From Eutreptiella sp. 'Long Island Sound 2002' (Eukaryota; Euglenozoa; Euglenophyceae; Eutreptiales; Eutreptiaceae), in assembly GCA_964036045.1 (NCBI GenBank), contig OZ038381.1, forward strand, positions 135,872,306-135,936,305: DNA of 64,000 nucleotides, given 5' to 3'. Under the pieces are notes generated by a model. It had not been told where the DNA came from. It saw nothing but the letters and a program-made list of their open reading frames with translations, and made no database searches. The position numbers and the translations under genes are program-made. Below, in pieces: positions 31,600 through 41,594 of the stretch. The stretch's first letter is position 1; each line of letters opens with the position of its first letter.

Positions 31600-33070
31600 A
31601 CTTCTCCCCGTCTGTAGGTCCCGTTCTGCGCGTGGTCGCCGGACGTTCGGCGCCACACCCGGCGCGGGTTCAAGCCCCGGCCCAGATTGCCCGAGGAGCA
31701 GGGCGAGCCGCCCGGATGCACCGGTGGTGGACGGACCCCGAGCGAGGCCGGCAGTGAGCGCAGTCAGGGCTCGCGGCGCTCTGGACGTTCTGCAGGGGGC
31801 GGCAGCGAGGACAACACCGGGCATGCGCTGCGCGAGGTGCTCGTTGCCATGCCGTCCCGCGAGGACTTGGGCACCGCCCATACCGAGCGCCCCGGTCCGG
31901 GTCACCCTGGCCCCCAGGCAGTCGGATCCGGCCTGGACGCAGAAGGTGCCGCCCGGGCCTGATGGGCGGCACCGGCATCTCTCTGCCGTGTGGGACATGG
32001 TCTTGGAGTCCCGGGGCGTGCAGGGCACCCTCCGCATCTCCCTCCCCTGCCCTATTGTGGTCATGGGGGGTACCAACCTGCCCGAGGGGCAGGAGTTGTT
32101 GGGCCTGCTGGCCTACAAGCTTGTGAGCGGGCACTGGCGGGTGCAGACGGGGGTGGCGCGGATTGGGGAGGAGGGGACGCCGACCACGGCTGGGGTCTTT
32201 GGGTTGAATGTTGTCACGGGGTGGAACAAGCGGAGGCCGGAGTGGGTGGACGTGGCATGACTTGCCATGCGCGTCCATGTGGGGAGGCGGCGGAAGACGG
32301 CGGGGGCTGACGTCATTGACGTTGAGGGGGAGGACGACCCCCCCCCCCCCCGCCCCCCTCGGCCCGGAAGCGGAAAGGCCGCCCCCCCAAGGGCACACCG
32401 AGCCCCCCCCCCCCCCCCGAAAGCCCCGCGTACGGCCACCCCGTCGGAGCGGGCGGAGCTGGCGGAGCCGGCGGCGGGGCGGGGGCAGAGGGGGGCGTTG
32501 CACGAGTGGGTGGAGCAGCAGCAGCAGCTGCAGCGGGCTGGGGCGTGGGAGGCGCGCGCGATCAGCGCGGAGGCCGCCAACCGCGACCTTGAGGCCCGCC
32601 TGTCCAGGGCCAACGGTGGACGAGCGGGCCGCCGAATCCCGGTTGGCGGACGTCACCAAGGAGGGGGACCGCCTGGCCACCAGGGTGAAAGCCCTGTAGC
32701 GCGACCTGGGGACGGCGCGCAAGGCAAGGCCACCGGCACAGGTAGGGGAGGGGCCTGAGGGTGCCGGGGCCCCCCAGGTGTAAGGGCGGGGGGGGGGGGG
32801 GGTGCCGCCCGTGTCCGGTACCTTCTGGCCGGCGCAGAGGCCTGGCATGCCCAATCCGAGGCATGTGCCGGCCAGATGTCGGCGGTGTCCGCCGGCCTGC
32901 GGATGGCCATGATGGCCAGTGGCCAGCAGGCCGATGTGGACAGCGTGGCCCCCAACGCCCCCGGTGTGAGTGCCTCACAGGAGGATGTGCGCCGGCAGTA
33001 CCCCCCCCCCCCCCCACCGCCTCACGTCGGCGGCCATGGACCCCTCCTTTGTTGAGGCGGTGGCGGAGCA
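31600..33070 (+). pseudogene. Beta-rich plus coiled-coil protein, element C
   Basis: Main frame includes AVWDMVLESRGVQGTLRISL, LVSGHWRVQTGVARIGE and GWNKRRPEWVDVA, then TGA at 32258-32260, after which the same frame continues LAMRVHVGRRRKTAGADVID and a Pro-rich linker to a coiled coil (EWVEQQQQLQRAGAWEARA). The D homologue reads AWHAMRGHI across the TGA, so the stop replaces Trp. Frame changes occur near 32610 and 32700. The last part (ACAGQMSAVSAGLRMAMMAS) aligns with the C terminus of the D protein. No intact start identified. The 3' third is repeated at 34699-34990. Confidence 0.55.
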
Positions 33071-33171
33071 GAGGTCCCACGGCTCCGCTAGCCAGAGGTT
33101 GCTCCAGGGGGGGGCTAGCCCTGGGAGCTCTGCTCCAGGGGGGGGGGGGGGGCGTAGCTCACCCTTTAACT

Positions 33172-33739
33172 TCGGGACCACCTGTCCCTTCTAACCTCCA
33201 CGGATGTTATTTGTACATTTTTATATATGAATATACGTACAAATATCCTCCTCCCCCCCCCCCCAGGCATGGGCGGTTTGACCCCCCCACTTTGCGAAAT
33301 TTACTTCAGCACTGTTTGTATTTTAGTTGGGGTATCCTATGCCCCCTGATCTATTACACTGCTGACTGTGTGTCAGCCGGAATCATGACCATTGAACTGG
33401 GCCTGTGGTAACCCCTAAGCTCCATCCTGTGCTTGCTTTGTGAGGGCCAACGTGGGCAAAAGGATGAGTCGAAAGTTTTCTTCGGCAAAAATTCTCTGAC
33501 ATTCACGTGAAATTCGTACGAAATTCGTACGAATTTCACATTCCCTCAATATTCACACACATTCATTCACGTGAAATTCGCACGAATTTCGTACGAATTT
33601 CGTACCAATTTCTGTGAATTTCGTCCAATTGCGTCCGAATTACACTAGATTCCCACAAAATTTATTAGCCTGGGGCAGGGGGATGGTAGAAACCTGCGAT
33701 AAATGCCTCCCCCATTCCAAAGGTCTTGTACCTCACACC
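33172..33739 (+). other. C intergenic segment with TTCGTACGAA array
   Basis: Non-coding segment between the C coiled-coil and transposase genes: a small hairpin-like tttgtac...gtacaaa (33208-33245), a conserved ttgtattttagttggggtatcc stretch, then two 11-bp-period arrays (33502-33540, 33570-33612). The segment recurs at 34990-35576 and, in part, 42847-43289. Confidence 0.6.
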
Positions 33740-34247
33740 ATGCCGCGACCCAAGGAGCCATTCCATTTGTTAGCGGGTCGTACACAACGGAGGCGCCTAC
33801 AAGAGCTCCAGCAAGTTGTTACTAAGCATCCGGAACCATAGTATAGGCATGGGCACCGCCCACAATGAGCTGCAGTGGGGCAAACTTTTGTGGACGCATC
33901 TTTGGATTGACCACATGTATTATTTTGCAAAGAAGTGGAGAATCTTGTCAAAGTTCTCCTGCTTTGCCATGGAGGGAAGTCACCGGAGGCTGAAGCGCAT
34001 GTTGCGCAACAGCGGGGGCCCAAGCCTCCTCCGGAGGAGACTAGGGGTGCAAGTGGTTGTGGACAACCACACAATTGACTATAGCCTTTGGTTGCAAGGG
34101 TGGGATGCGACCAAAAGGGCACAACATGGGCAAGGGCCCATACGTGTACAAACATATGCAAGCCGTACAAGAAGACGGCTTCTAACTGACTTGCCGTGCC
34201 TTGAGACTCTACAGCGGCGGTTCCGGTGTCGCAAGAAACGGACATGA
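33740..34247 (+). pseudogene. DDE-type transposase, C family, internally deleted copy
   Basis: ATG 33740 (MPRPKEPFHLLAGRTQRRRL), then about 1.3 kb is missing compared with 35577-37336. Reading resumes at the C-terminal third: MGTAHNELQWGKLLWTHLW, FSCFAMEGSHRRLKRML (candidate catalytic Glu), VVVDNHTIDYSLW, ending RCRKKRT at TGA 34245-34247. The C-terminal frame is open. The fragment lacks both candidate Asp residues and cannot be active. Confidence 0.7.
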
Positions 34248-34359
34248 GATCACCACACGAACCCAGACCATTGTTGCTTGTGACCGGGGTGCATGCTGGG
34301 GCGCCTACTAGGGGTGTGAGGACAAATCAGGGGGTGCACACCGGTAACATTTGTGTAAA

Positions 34360-34698
34360 ATGGCGTGCATTCACGTGAAACTCGTACGAAACTCGTACGA
34401 AGTTCGTGCCAATTTCGTACGAATTCACGTGAAATCACGCCTGTGAATCGGCTACAGGCTTGCCGGGTTTTGGCACCTCTCGTTTTCGGCTCGGTTCGGG
34501 CATGATGGATGCTTTTGGGGCGGGACCTTCATTGGATGATGCGTAATGAAGCTGGGGGAAGAATCCCGGCCCCTCAAATCCCTCGGAAGGATCCAAAATC
34601 TGGGGTTTCCCCCCGAAAACCTAAAAATTTGGGTAAACTCACGTGAAATTCACGCATTTATTCAAACGGCCAATTATCCCCCGTTCACGAAGGGTACA
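34360..34698 (+). repeat. C right end, inner copy
   Basis: Array 34370-34432, the ggctacaggcttgccggg block, attcaaacggcc and ...cgaagggtaca ending 34698. It is followed directly by an interrupted coiled-coil coding sequence, not by PB. Confidence 0.8.
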
Positions 34699-34990
34699 GG
34701 CCTGGCATGCCCAGGCCGAGGCATGCGCCGGCCAAATGTCGGCGGTGTCCACCGGCCTGCGCATGGTCATGATGGCCAGTGGCCAGCAGGCCGATGTGGA
34801 CAGTGTGGCCCCCGACGCCCCAAGGGTGATTGCCGCACTGGAGGATGTGCGCCGGCAGTACCCCCCCCTCCCCACCGCCTCACGTTAGCGGCCATGGACC
34901 CCTCCCTTGTTGAGGCCTTGGTGGAGCAGAGCTCCCAGGGCTCCGCTATAGCCGCAGCCCTGCTCCAGGGGGGGGGGGGGGTAGCCCACC
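34699..34990 (+). pseudogene. 3' fragment of a second C coiled-coil gene
   Basis: Matches 32840-33172 (ggcctggcatgcccag..., QMSAVSTGLRMVMMASGQQAD) with substitutions, so it comes from another C copy. Truncated at its 5' edge by the C right end. Confidence 0.7.
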
Positions 34991-35576
34991 CTTTAACTTC
35001 GGGACCACCTGTCCCTTCTAACCTCCACGGATGTTATTTGTACATTTTTATATATGAATATCTGTACAAACATCCTCTCCCCCCCCCCCCAGGCATGGGC
35101 AATTTGACCGACATGTGGGGTACTCCCCCCCCCCACTTTGCGAAATTTTCTTCAACACTGTTTGTATTTTAGTTGGGGTATCCTGTGCCCCCCTATCTGT
35201 TACACTGCCGACTGTGTGTCACCCGGAATGATGACCATTGAACTTGGTTTGTGGTAACCCCTGAGCTCCATCCTGTGCTTGCTTTGTGAGGGCCAACGAG
35301 GGCAAAAGGATGAGTCAAATGTTTTCTTCGGAAAAAGTTCTCTTACATTCACGTGAAATTCTTACGAAATTCGTACGAATTTCACATTCCCTCAATATTC
35401 ACACACATTCATTCACGTGAAATTGGCACGAAATTCGTGCGAAATTCGTTTGAACTTCGTACGAATTTTTGGCGAATTTCACTGGATTCCCACAAAATTT
35501 AGTTGCCTGGGGCATGGGGATGGTAGAAACCTGCGATAAATGCCTCCCCCATTCCACAGGTCTTGTACCTCACACC
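34991..35576 (+). other. C intergenic segment, second copy
   Basis: Repeat of 33172-33739: the tttgtac hairpin (about 35036-35070), the ttgtattttagttgggg stretch and TTCGTACGAA sites (35345-35470). The 7.7-kb tandem duplication begins inside it at 35133. No gene. Confidence 0.6.
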
Positions 35577-37336
35577 ATGCCGCGGCCCAAGGAGCCATTC
35601 CATTTGTTATCGGATCATACACAACGGAGGTGCCTACAAGAGCTCCAGCAAGTTGTTACCCAGGAGCTTGAAGCACACCGTCAAGTACCTGCCCGACACC
35701 GGGTAAATAGTGCTTACCCCAGAAACAAGAGTTGTAGTGGCCGTCCAGCCTGAGCGCACCATGGAGGAGAGGTTGATTATGGCCGTCTGGCGGATCCGGT
35801 CATTGCAGCTCTCTAGGACGGAGTCGCGGTACCTAGTGGGGAGCAAGATGTACGGTGTGGTATGGGACCAGGTGTACGGCATGCTTCGGCAGCTAGCGTT
35901 ACCGGAATCCCGGGCGTTCATTGCCTATAAGGGAGACGACACGGCCATCCATGGTGCGGCCTGCTACCTACCTGACCGCATCGGCCATCTGTACAAGTGT
36001 CGACCACCCCCACCCTCGCACATCATGCAGCCTGTTGACCGACGGCTCCATTGGTTGCCTATTGCGGTGGACGGTACATCGAGGCAGGAGGCCTCGTACG
36101 TCCATTGCACGCTTGGTGGCACCGCTAGCCCCAACCAACTATCTAGTTCGTGGCTACTGGGGGGCAGTGAAAAGTGGGAGACCCTCTACCCGGCCCCCCA
36201 AGAAATCGATTTTGATGACGAGTTGCGCAAGGCCGCAACCGTAAGTTTTAAGGATACGGGAGGGAATGATAGGCAGTCCCTTTTTTTTTCTGCGTGCAGA
36301 TGGGAAAGCACAGGTGCTCATGGCGGGCTGCCAAAACTGGAAGGCAGAATCCCCTGGTGCCACCGTGTGCTGGGTCTGCAGGCGCAACTGTGCTCTGTGC
36401 CTTGTTACCTTTGGCACAGCAAGTGCGATAGACGGCAACCGGGAAGGGGCTGTTGCCATAGGTGCTATATATAGGACCATTACGAGTGATAGGCGAGTGC
36501 CTGATTATGGCCTCCATAGGGTCCTTCGTGTCCTGTTGTGTGGCATCAACGGGACACGGGACCTAGTTGTACAATTGACAGGGAAGGCCCCGGCCACTCT
36601 GGCACGCACCATGCTGCAACCGGTTCTTGATGAGGCACGGCTTGCAGCACGAACTTGCACCCGTGCCTCATTAAACAATGACAAGGCAAAAAGCAAGGGG
36701 AAGGTAAGGATGGAGTGTGCTGCTGCCATCCATTTCATGTGGAACAGGGGTTGGGAGAAGATAATAGATGCTTGCCTACAGCAGCCTGGTATGAGCTAGC
36801 ATCAAGTAGGAGGAAAAAGTTGGGAGTCGGTGTGCAAAACGTGGTGGGAGAATTTTGCAAGCATGTGTGTAGACGCTTGGCGTTCCGCATGGTTCTCCGG
36901 GGCCGCCTTGGGGCGGCTCCAGAACCATAGCATAGCCATGGGCACCGCCCACAATGAGCTCAAGCGGGGCAAACTTCTGTTGACGCATCTTTGGATCGAC
37001 CACAAATATTTTTTTGCAAAGAGATGGAGAATCTTGTCAAAGTTCTCCTGCTTTGCCATGGAGGGAAGTTACCGGAGGCTGAAGCGCATGTTGCGCAACA
37101 GCGGGGGCCTAAGCCTCCTCCGGGGGAGACTAGGGGTGCAAGTGGTTGTGGACAACCACACCATTGACGATAGCGTTTGGTTGCATGGGTGGAATGCAAC
37201 CAAAATGGCACAACATGGGCAAGGGCCCATAAGTGTACAAACGTATGCAAGCCGTACAAGAAGACGGCTTGTAACGGACGTGCAGTAACTTGAGATTCTA
37301 CAGCGGCGGTTCCGGTGTCGCAAGAAACGGACATGA
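35577..37336 (+). pseudogene. DDE-type transposase, C family (unit 1)
   Basis: ATG 35577 (MPRPKEPFHLLSDHTQRRCL) to TGA 37334-37336. Lesions: a frame change near 35670, TAA at 35704-35706 (shared with unit 2), one extra T in a T9 run at 36281-36289, a frame change near 36800, and TAA 37286-37288. Readable blocks: AVDGTSRQEASYVHCTLGG (first Asp candidate), DGKAQVLMAGCQNW...CWVC (second Asp and CxxC), WENFASMCVDAWRSAWF, and FSCFAMEGSYRRLKRMLRNS (Glu candidate). Homologous to the D gene at 24439-25847. It lies just inside the C right end. Confidence 0.7.
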
Positions 37337-37439
37337 GATCACCACACAAACCGAGACCATTGTTGCCTGTGACCGGGGTGCATGCTGGGGCGCCTACTAG
37401 GGGTGTGAGGACAAACCAGGGCGTGCACACCGGTAACAT

Positions 37440-37794
37440 TTGTGTAAAATCACGTGCAATCACCTGAAATTCGTACGAAACTCGTACGAAATTCGTGCGA
37501 ATTTCGTACGAGTACGAATTCACGTGAATTCACGCCTAAGAATCGGCTACAGGCTTGTCGGGTTTTGGCACCTCTCGTTTTGGGCGCGGTTCGGACATGA
37601 TGGATGCTTTTGGGGCGGGACCTTCATTGGATGATGCGTAATGAAACCGGGGGAAGAATTTTGGCCCCTCAAATCCCTCGGAAGGATCCAAAAATATGGC
37701 GTTTCCCCCCGAAAACCTCAAAATATGGGTAAACTCACGTGAAATTCACGCATTTATTCAAACGGCCACTTATCCCCCGTTCTCGAAGGGTACA
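37440..37794 (+). repeat. C right end, outer copy
   Basis: TTCGTACGAA array 37462-37530, the conserved ggctacaggcttgtcggg block, and ...cgaagggtaca ending at 37794. PB2 exon sequence follows, starting with the duplicated CA. Confidence 0.85.
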
Positions 37795-38185
37795 CAGGCG
37801 AGGCAAGAAGCAATGCAAGCCGATCAGATGCAAGCCGAACCGATGCAAGCTGAACGAGGTAGGGCCACTGCGTGTTCCATGTTCTCCATGTCCGCCCACT
37901 GTGATTTCGATCATGTTTCCAGAGGCGTCGGCCGCGTTTTCCGCGTCATCCGCGTCCCGTTTTTGTGCTTCCGGTCACGCCTCCGGGAGCAGTTGCACTG
38001 TCCTCCACGCTTTTGGTGTCCCCTCTACACGGCCCCGCGCCGACAGGGACCGGAGCATCACGCCGGTGGGGCAGAGGAGGTCGCCGATCCCCGTGAAGGT
38101 TGAAGAGGCTGAGACGGAATCCGCCGACGAGAATGTGATGCTGGAGGTGTGTGCTCTGTTTTGTGCGCCTCCCCTATGCTTCTGA
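37795..38185 (+). pseudogene. PB2 accessory gene, 3' exons
   Basis: Exon remainder to 37858 (QEAMQADQMQAEPMQAE), intron from 37859, then an exon reading SPIPVKVEEAETESADENVM to 38146, with a psi-K-x-E site (VKVEE). The acceptor expected at 38029-38030 is AC instead of AG; unit 2 keeps AG at 45741-45742. Reading on past 38146 stops at TGA 38183-38185, so the accessory protein may end here and the transposase be a separate gene. Confidence 0.6.
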
Positions 38186-38325
38186 AAACGGTTGCGTGTG
38201 TTGTACGCGTTTTCCGCGTTATGTATGTTCCGGTTAGCGTGCCTCCCAACGTGCCTGTGGAAGCCCTACAGCCTGTGTTCCGCATATTTCGCGTGTGCTG
38301 TGTCATCATTTTAGTGCACTTTGAA

Positions 38326-39885
38326 ATGCCCCTTAATCTCTCGGCTGGTCGCCTCCGCAAGGAGGATTGTGCCACTTCAATTGAGGACGGTTTACGACCT
38401 CGGGAGTCCAAACCCGATGAGCTAGACACAGATGGTATATGGGACTACATGATGCCGCGCATTGTGGATGTCCAAGAGGCTGTCCTCCGAGCTCGGGAAA
38501 GGGACGACCTCGTCCCCCTGGTACCACGGTACAACACCTTCGTGCTATTGCTGGGCATGGTTCGGCCGATGCAGGTGGATGGTGTCTGGGACCGTGATGG
38601 ATTGGTGAGGATTGCCTATCTAGCACGGTTGCTATCCCGGGGGCAATACTATGATCTACACAAACATTGTCGCCCGGATGTGGTGGACCTTATTGAGGCG
38701 GTTAGTGCCCATTGGGCTGCAGCATGGACCATGGGTGGCGCGGCCACGGGGGATGAAACCGTAGTGCCGCATACGGGCCTTAGGGCAGGCCCCCTCAAGA
38801 TGTACATTGTGCGGAAACCGCACAACACTGGCATCAAGCTCTATTGCTTGGCTGATGCACGTACGGGGTACATCGTGGACGTGTACCTCTACACTGGCTG
38901 CCGTGGTGTCCTCCGCCGACACGCTTGTGGTGCCGGCAACCTCAACGCCCGACAGCTGATGGCCATGTGGTGGAAACAGCTGCCGGCTTACACGGTCCTT
39001 GTAGGGGACTCGTTCTTCGGGTCACACGCCACCGCACAACGGCTTTCGCGTATGGGCCGCCCCTTCATCACCATGGTGCGAAAGGACACGGCCGGTGTCC
39101 AGCAAGCCGGAGACACCATCCAGGCCGGGCAAACGGCTGTGGCCACGGTTGACGGCCACAAATACGCCCTGCAGGTGTACAAGCAGCCGAAAAGCGGAGG
39201 AAACCCCCCCAAATTGGTGCCCATCTTGTCCAACGTGTGGCACGCTGCGCGGGGGCCCCTGCACCACACGTGCCGGGAAATCCATCCCCTCGTTGCTGTG
39301 TAACGCCAAGTGGCACGGGGGGTGGACTCTGCCAACAAGATGGCGTTGTGGATGCGCCTCTTGGGAAGGCACATGTCCTGGTCGCAAGCTTTGCGAGGCT
39401 TCTTGCTGCGACACGCCGCGGCCAACGCGTTTGCAACCTGCCGCACCCTAGAAAGGTGCCGTGGCACGGATAGCACGTGGGAGTGGCAGTGGGCCCTCCT
39501 TTGCCGCCGGTACCGTACGGATGCGCAGCCGCGACGCCACATCCACGTCCCCGTTGGCGGCGCCCAACGGCGCGCTTGTGCACATTGCGCCAAAGGCCGC
39601 ACACAAGACATGTGTAGCGGATGCCCGGACACCCCGTTGCATGTACAATGCTTTGCACCCGCGCACGGGATCACTGCAACGGGCACGGAGGACAGCGAGG
39701 AAAGCGAGTCACCCCTTAGCCAGGAGACTCATGAGGCCCAGGCCGGGGAGGACGATCCAGAAGCGGACGGCGGGGACGGGGAGGAACCGGATAGCGATGA
39801 GCAGGAAGAAGAGAAGGAAGCAGAGGGTACTAGAGGGAGTGTAGAGGACGACATGTTGGAGAACTTCTCTTTCAGCGTGCAGTAG
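38326..39885 (+). pseudogene. piggyBac-type transposase (PB2), one nonsense codon
   Basis: ATG 38326 (MPLNLSAGRLRKED) to TAG 39883-39885, 519 codons, open except for TAA 39301-39303 where PB1 has His. Piggy-Bac hallmarks: GDETVVPHTG...GPLKMYIVRKP, then GIKLYCLADARTGYIVD with YTG, VLVGDSFFGSHATAQRL (second Asp), ARGVDSANKMALWMRLLG, SWSQALRGFLLRHAAANAF, and a Cys-rich C-terminal finger CAHCAKGRTQDMC followed by a long acidic tail. It normally cuts and pastes the element in the nucleus. Of the three copies it is the most complete. Start chosen as the first ATG in frame after an acceptor-like tcattttag. Confidence 0.85.
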
Positions 39886-40245
39886 ACGGGGTGGCCGATG
39901 CGGCCGTGGTGGGATGGAGAAGGTCATGGCCGCCAAGCCTCTGCCATCCCCACCCATGGGGACCAGTGCGAAACCTGGGGGGGACCAACCGCGTACGCTG
40001 GAAACTTAACCGTGAGGACGCGGCCCCCCAACATAGGTGTGCTGTGTTTTACGCGTTACCCGCCTTCAGCGCGTTCCGGTTTAGTGCTTCCGCCTCTGCT
40101 TCTGGAAGTGTTTTCCGCGTTCTCCGTGTTCCGGAGCGTTCCGGAGCTTATCCTCGTTCTGCGCGGTCTCCTGGCTTACGGGGATAACCTACTAGCACGT
40201 ATGGTGAGTGGAGGCCCAAAACTGGCGCTTCTGTAGACAAAGGAA
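39886..40245 (+). other. PB2 3' untranslated region and terminal end
   Basis: Same sequence as 6472-6842, with intron-like gcgttacccgcc and tgcttctggaagtg words, ending GTAGACAAAGGAA at 40233-40245 and followed by TA. Confidence 0.7.
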
Positions 40246-40452
40246 TATGTTTTGTGCCAAGCTTAGGTTTCCCCGAAGTTTGGTTCTTGGGCCTGCGAAT
40301 CTTGTGTCACCGACATGATTGGCTCCCAGTAGACCACCTATATGTGGCTATGTGTTCCATGTTTGTAGAGAGCTTACTTGAAACTCTGTGAGACAAATCA
40401 CACCTCGGACACTTTTCATGATTTGTTGCCTGCCGCTGGATGTCCTCAGATG

Positions 40453-40508
40453 TCCGTGGCATTGACCCGGGATATCATCGCTGCTGTATCCCGGGTCAAT
40501 GCCACGGA
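40453..40508. repeat. Perfect 22-bp inverted repeat, 12-nt loop
   Basis: TCCGTGGCATTGACCCGGG... pairs perfectly with its complement across tcatcgctgctg. Unchanged in unit 2 at 48145-48200. The surrounding 40246-41219 is single-copy flank apart from its unit 2 twin, with a frameshifted counterpart of the gene at 48478-48831. Confidence 0.8.
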
Positions 40509-41219
40509 TATCTGCCGATATCCTCGGGCCCATGCCACGGATATAAAGGATTGGTGCTGTCTGAACGGCATCTGACTGCAAAGCAGAGATGTATGACTAT
40601 GAGTCTAAAACGTCTTGTGTGCCTAGTTTGTTTCGTATCCGTGGAGTGATCGATGCAACAGTTTTTGTGTTGGCAACCCACTGAGGGCTTTGCCATTGTG
40701 TACCTGTAGTGCTCACGCTTTGTTGCTTTGCTTGATTGCGTGTATCAGTCGAGAGGCCCGTACGAACAGAAACGGCCCTCAGATATGTCTGGAAAACGTC
40801 AACACCATTCCACAACGTGAGCAGCCCCCGTCAGTGGGGTTGTCTACTTCGCAGGTCAACAGTATCGGGTGTGCAATTGCATCCCACTTGAAGCCAGTCC
40901 TCAACACCCGCCGAAGCCACCGCTCTCCTGAGCGCAGATCGCCCCAACGTGGGTACCGAGGACAAGGCTCAGGAGGTGCAGCTGCTTCGCGAGCCAAATG
41001 GGCCAGGGACCGGCCTTTTTATTTCTGCCACTGCTACGGCCATACGACACGGGATCATAAGGTGCCGTTCCCCTTTACTGATGACCTGGACGTGCAGTGG
41101 CATGAATCACTAAAATTGGGGGGGTATCGTTAGCCGACTGGCGCAAGACCATCAATTTGGAGATACGCGTGATTACACAGAGGTGGCGACCGAAGTGAGT
41201 GTCAACATCTCCAACTACA

Positions 41220-41253
41220 TGGGATGCGCTGTTCTAGGGCGCGGTGCGGAACC
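41220..41253 (+). repeat. Left terminal repeat of element A (unit 1)
   Basis: Starts TGGGATGCGCTGTTCTAGGG and is the inverted counterpart of 3697-3730. Unit 2 copy at 48918-48951; a third at 51284-51317 has different flanking DNA, which sets the first base. Confidence 0.75.
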
Positions 41254-41399
41254 CCCCCAATTTTGGGGGTTGTTAATATGGTTGGAACACAGAATTTCAC
41301 ATCTTACATGGGTGCACTATGATGCAACAATGTGCCTTGCATGTCTCGTTTGCTCGATATTGCCCGTTTTGCACTTTTTGCGATTTGGTCTTTTTGTGC

Positions 41400-41540
41400 T
41401 CTAACTAGTTAGAACGGGGTTAGAGCACTAGTTATCACGGGGGTTATCGCGCGATAACCTAGTTTTCGCGGGGGTTATCGCGCTAGTTATCGCGCGATAA
41501 CTAGTTATCGCGCGAGTTATCGCATTGGTTATCGCCCTTC
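41400..41540. repeat. TTATCGCG array upstream of A dioxygenase (unit 1)
   Basis: Alternating ttatcgcg and cgcgataac words with ctagtt spacers, followed by a T-rich leader and ATG 41595. Likely family-specific regulatory or transposase sites. Confidence 0.8.
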
Positions 41541-41594
41541 TTTTGCTCTTGTTCCATGTTTTCCCCCTTCGTTGTAGCTCTCAAATAATCTACA

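Larger units (their letters stand above)
9606..37794 (+). mobile_element. Element C insertion (with nested E and D)
   Basis: Left end TGTACCCTTCGTGAACCGGC at 9606, right end ...CGAAGGGTACA at 37794. The flanks share CA (9604-9605 and 37795-37796), which gives a 2-bp target duplication. Left ends recur at 16933 and 59351, right ends at 34698 and 45506. Own content, apart from E and D: a dioxygenase-like gene (13867-15570), a beta/coiled-coil gene (31600-33070), and transposase genes (33740-34247, 35577-37336). The internal right end at 34698 suggests two C copies that collapsed by recombination. Confidence 0.65.
6845..40245 (+). mobile_element. PB2: piggyBac-type element, split by element C
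   Basis: 5' end at 6845 and 3' end at 40245, both flanked by TA. Without the C insertion (9606-37794) the element would be about 5.2 kb, with a multi-exon accessory gene followed by a piggyBac-type transposase. Removing C with one copy of its CA duplication keeps the interrupted accessory exon in frame, which is strong evidence that the two halves were one element. Confidence 0.7.
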
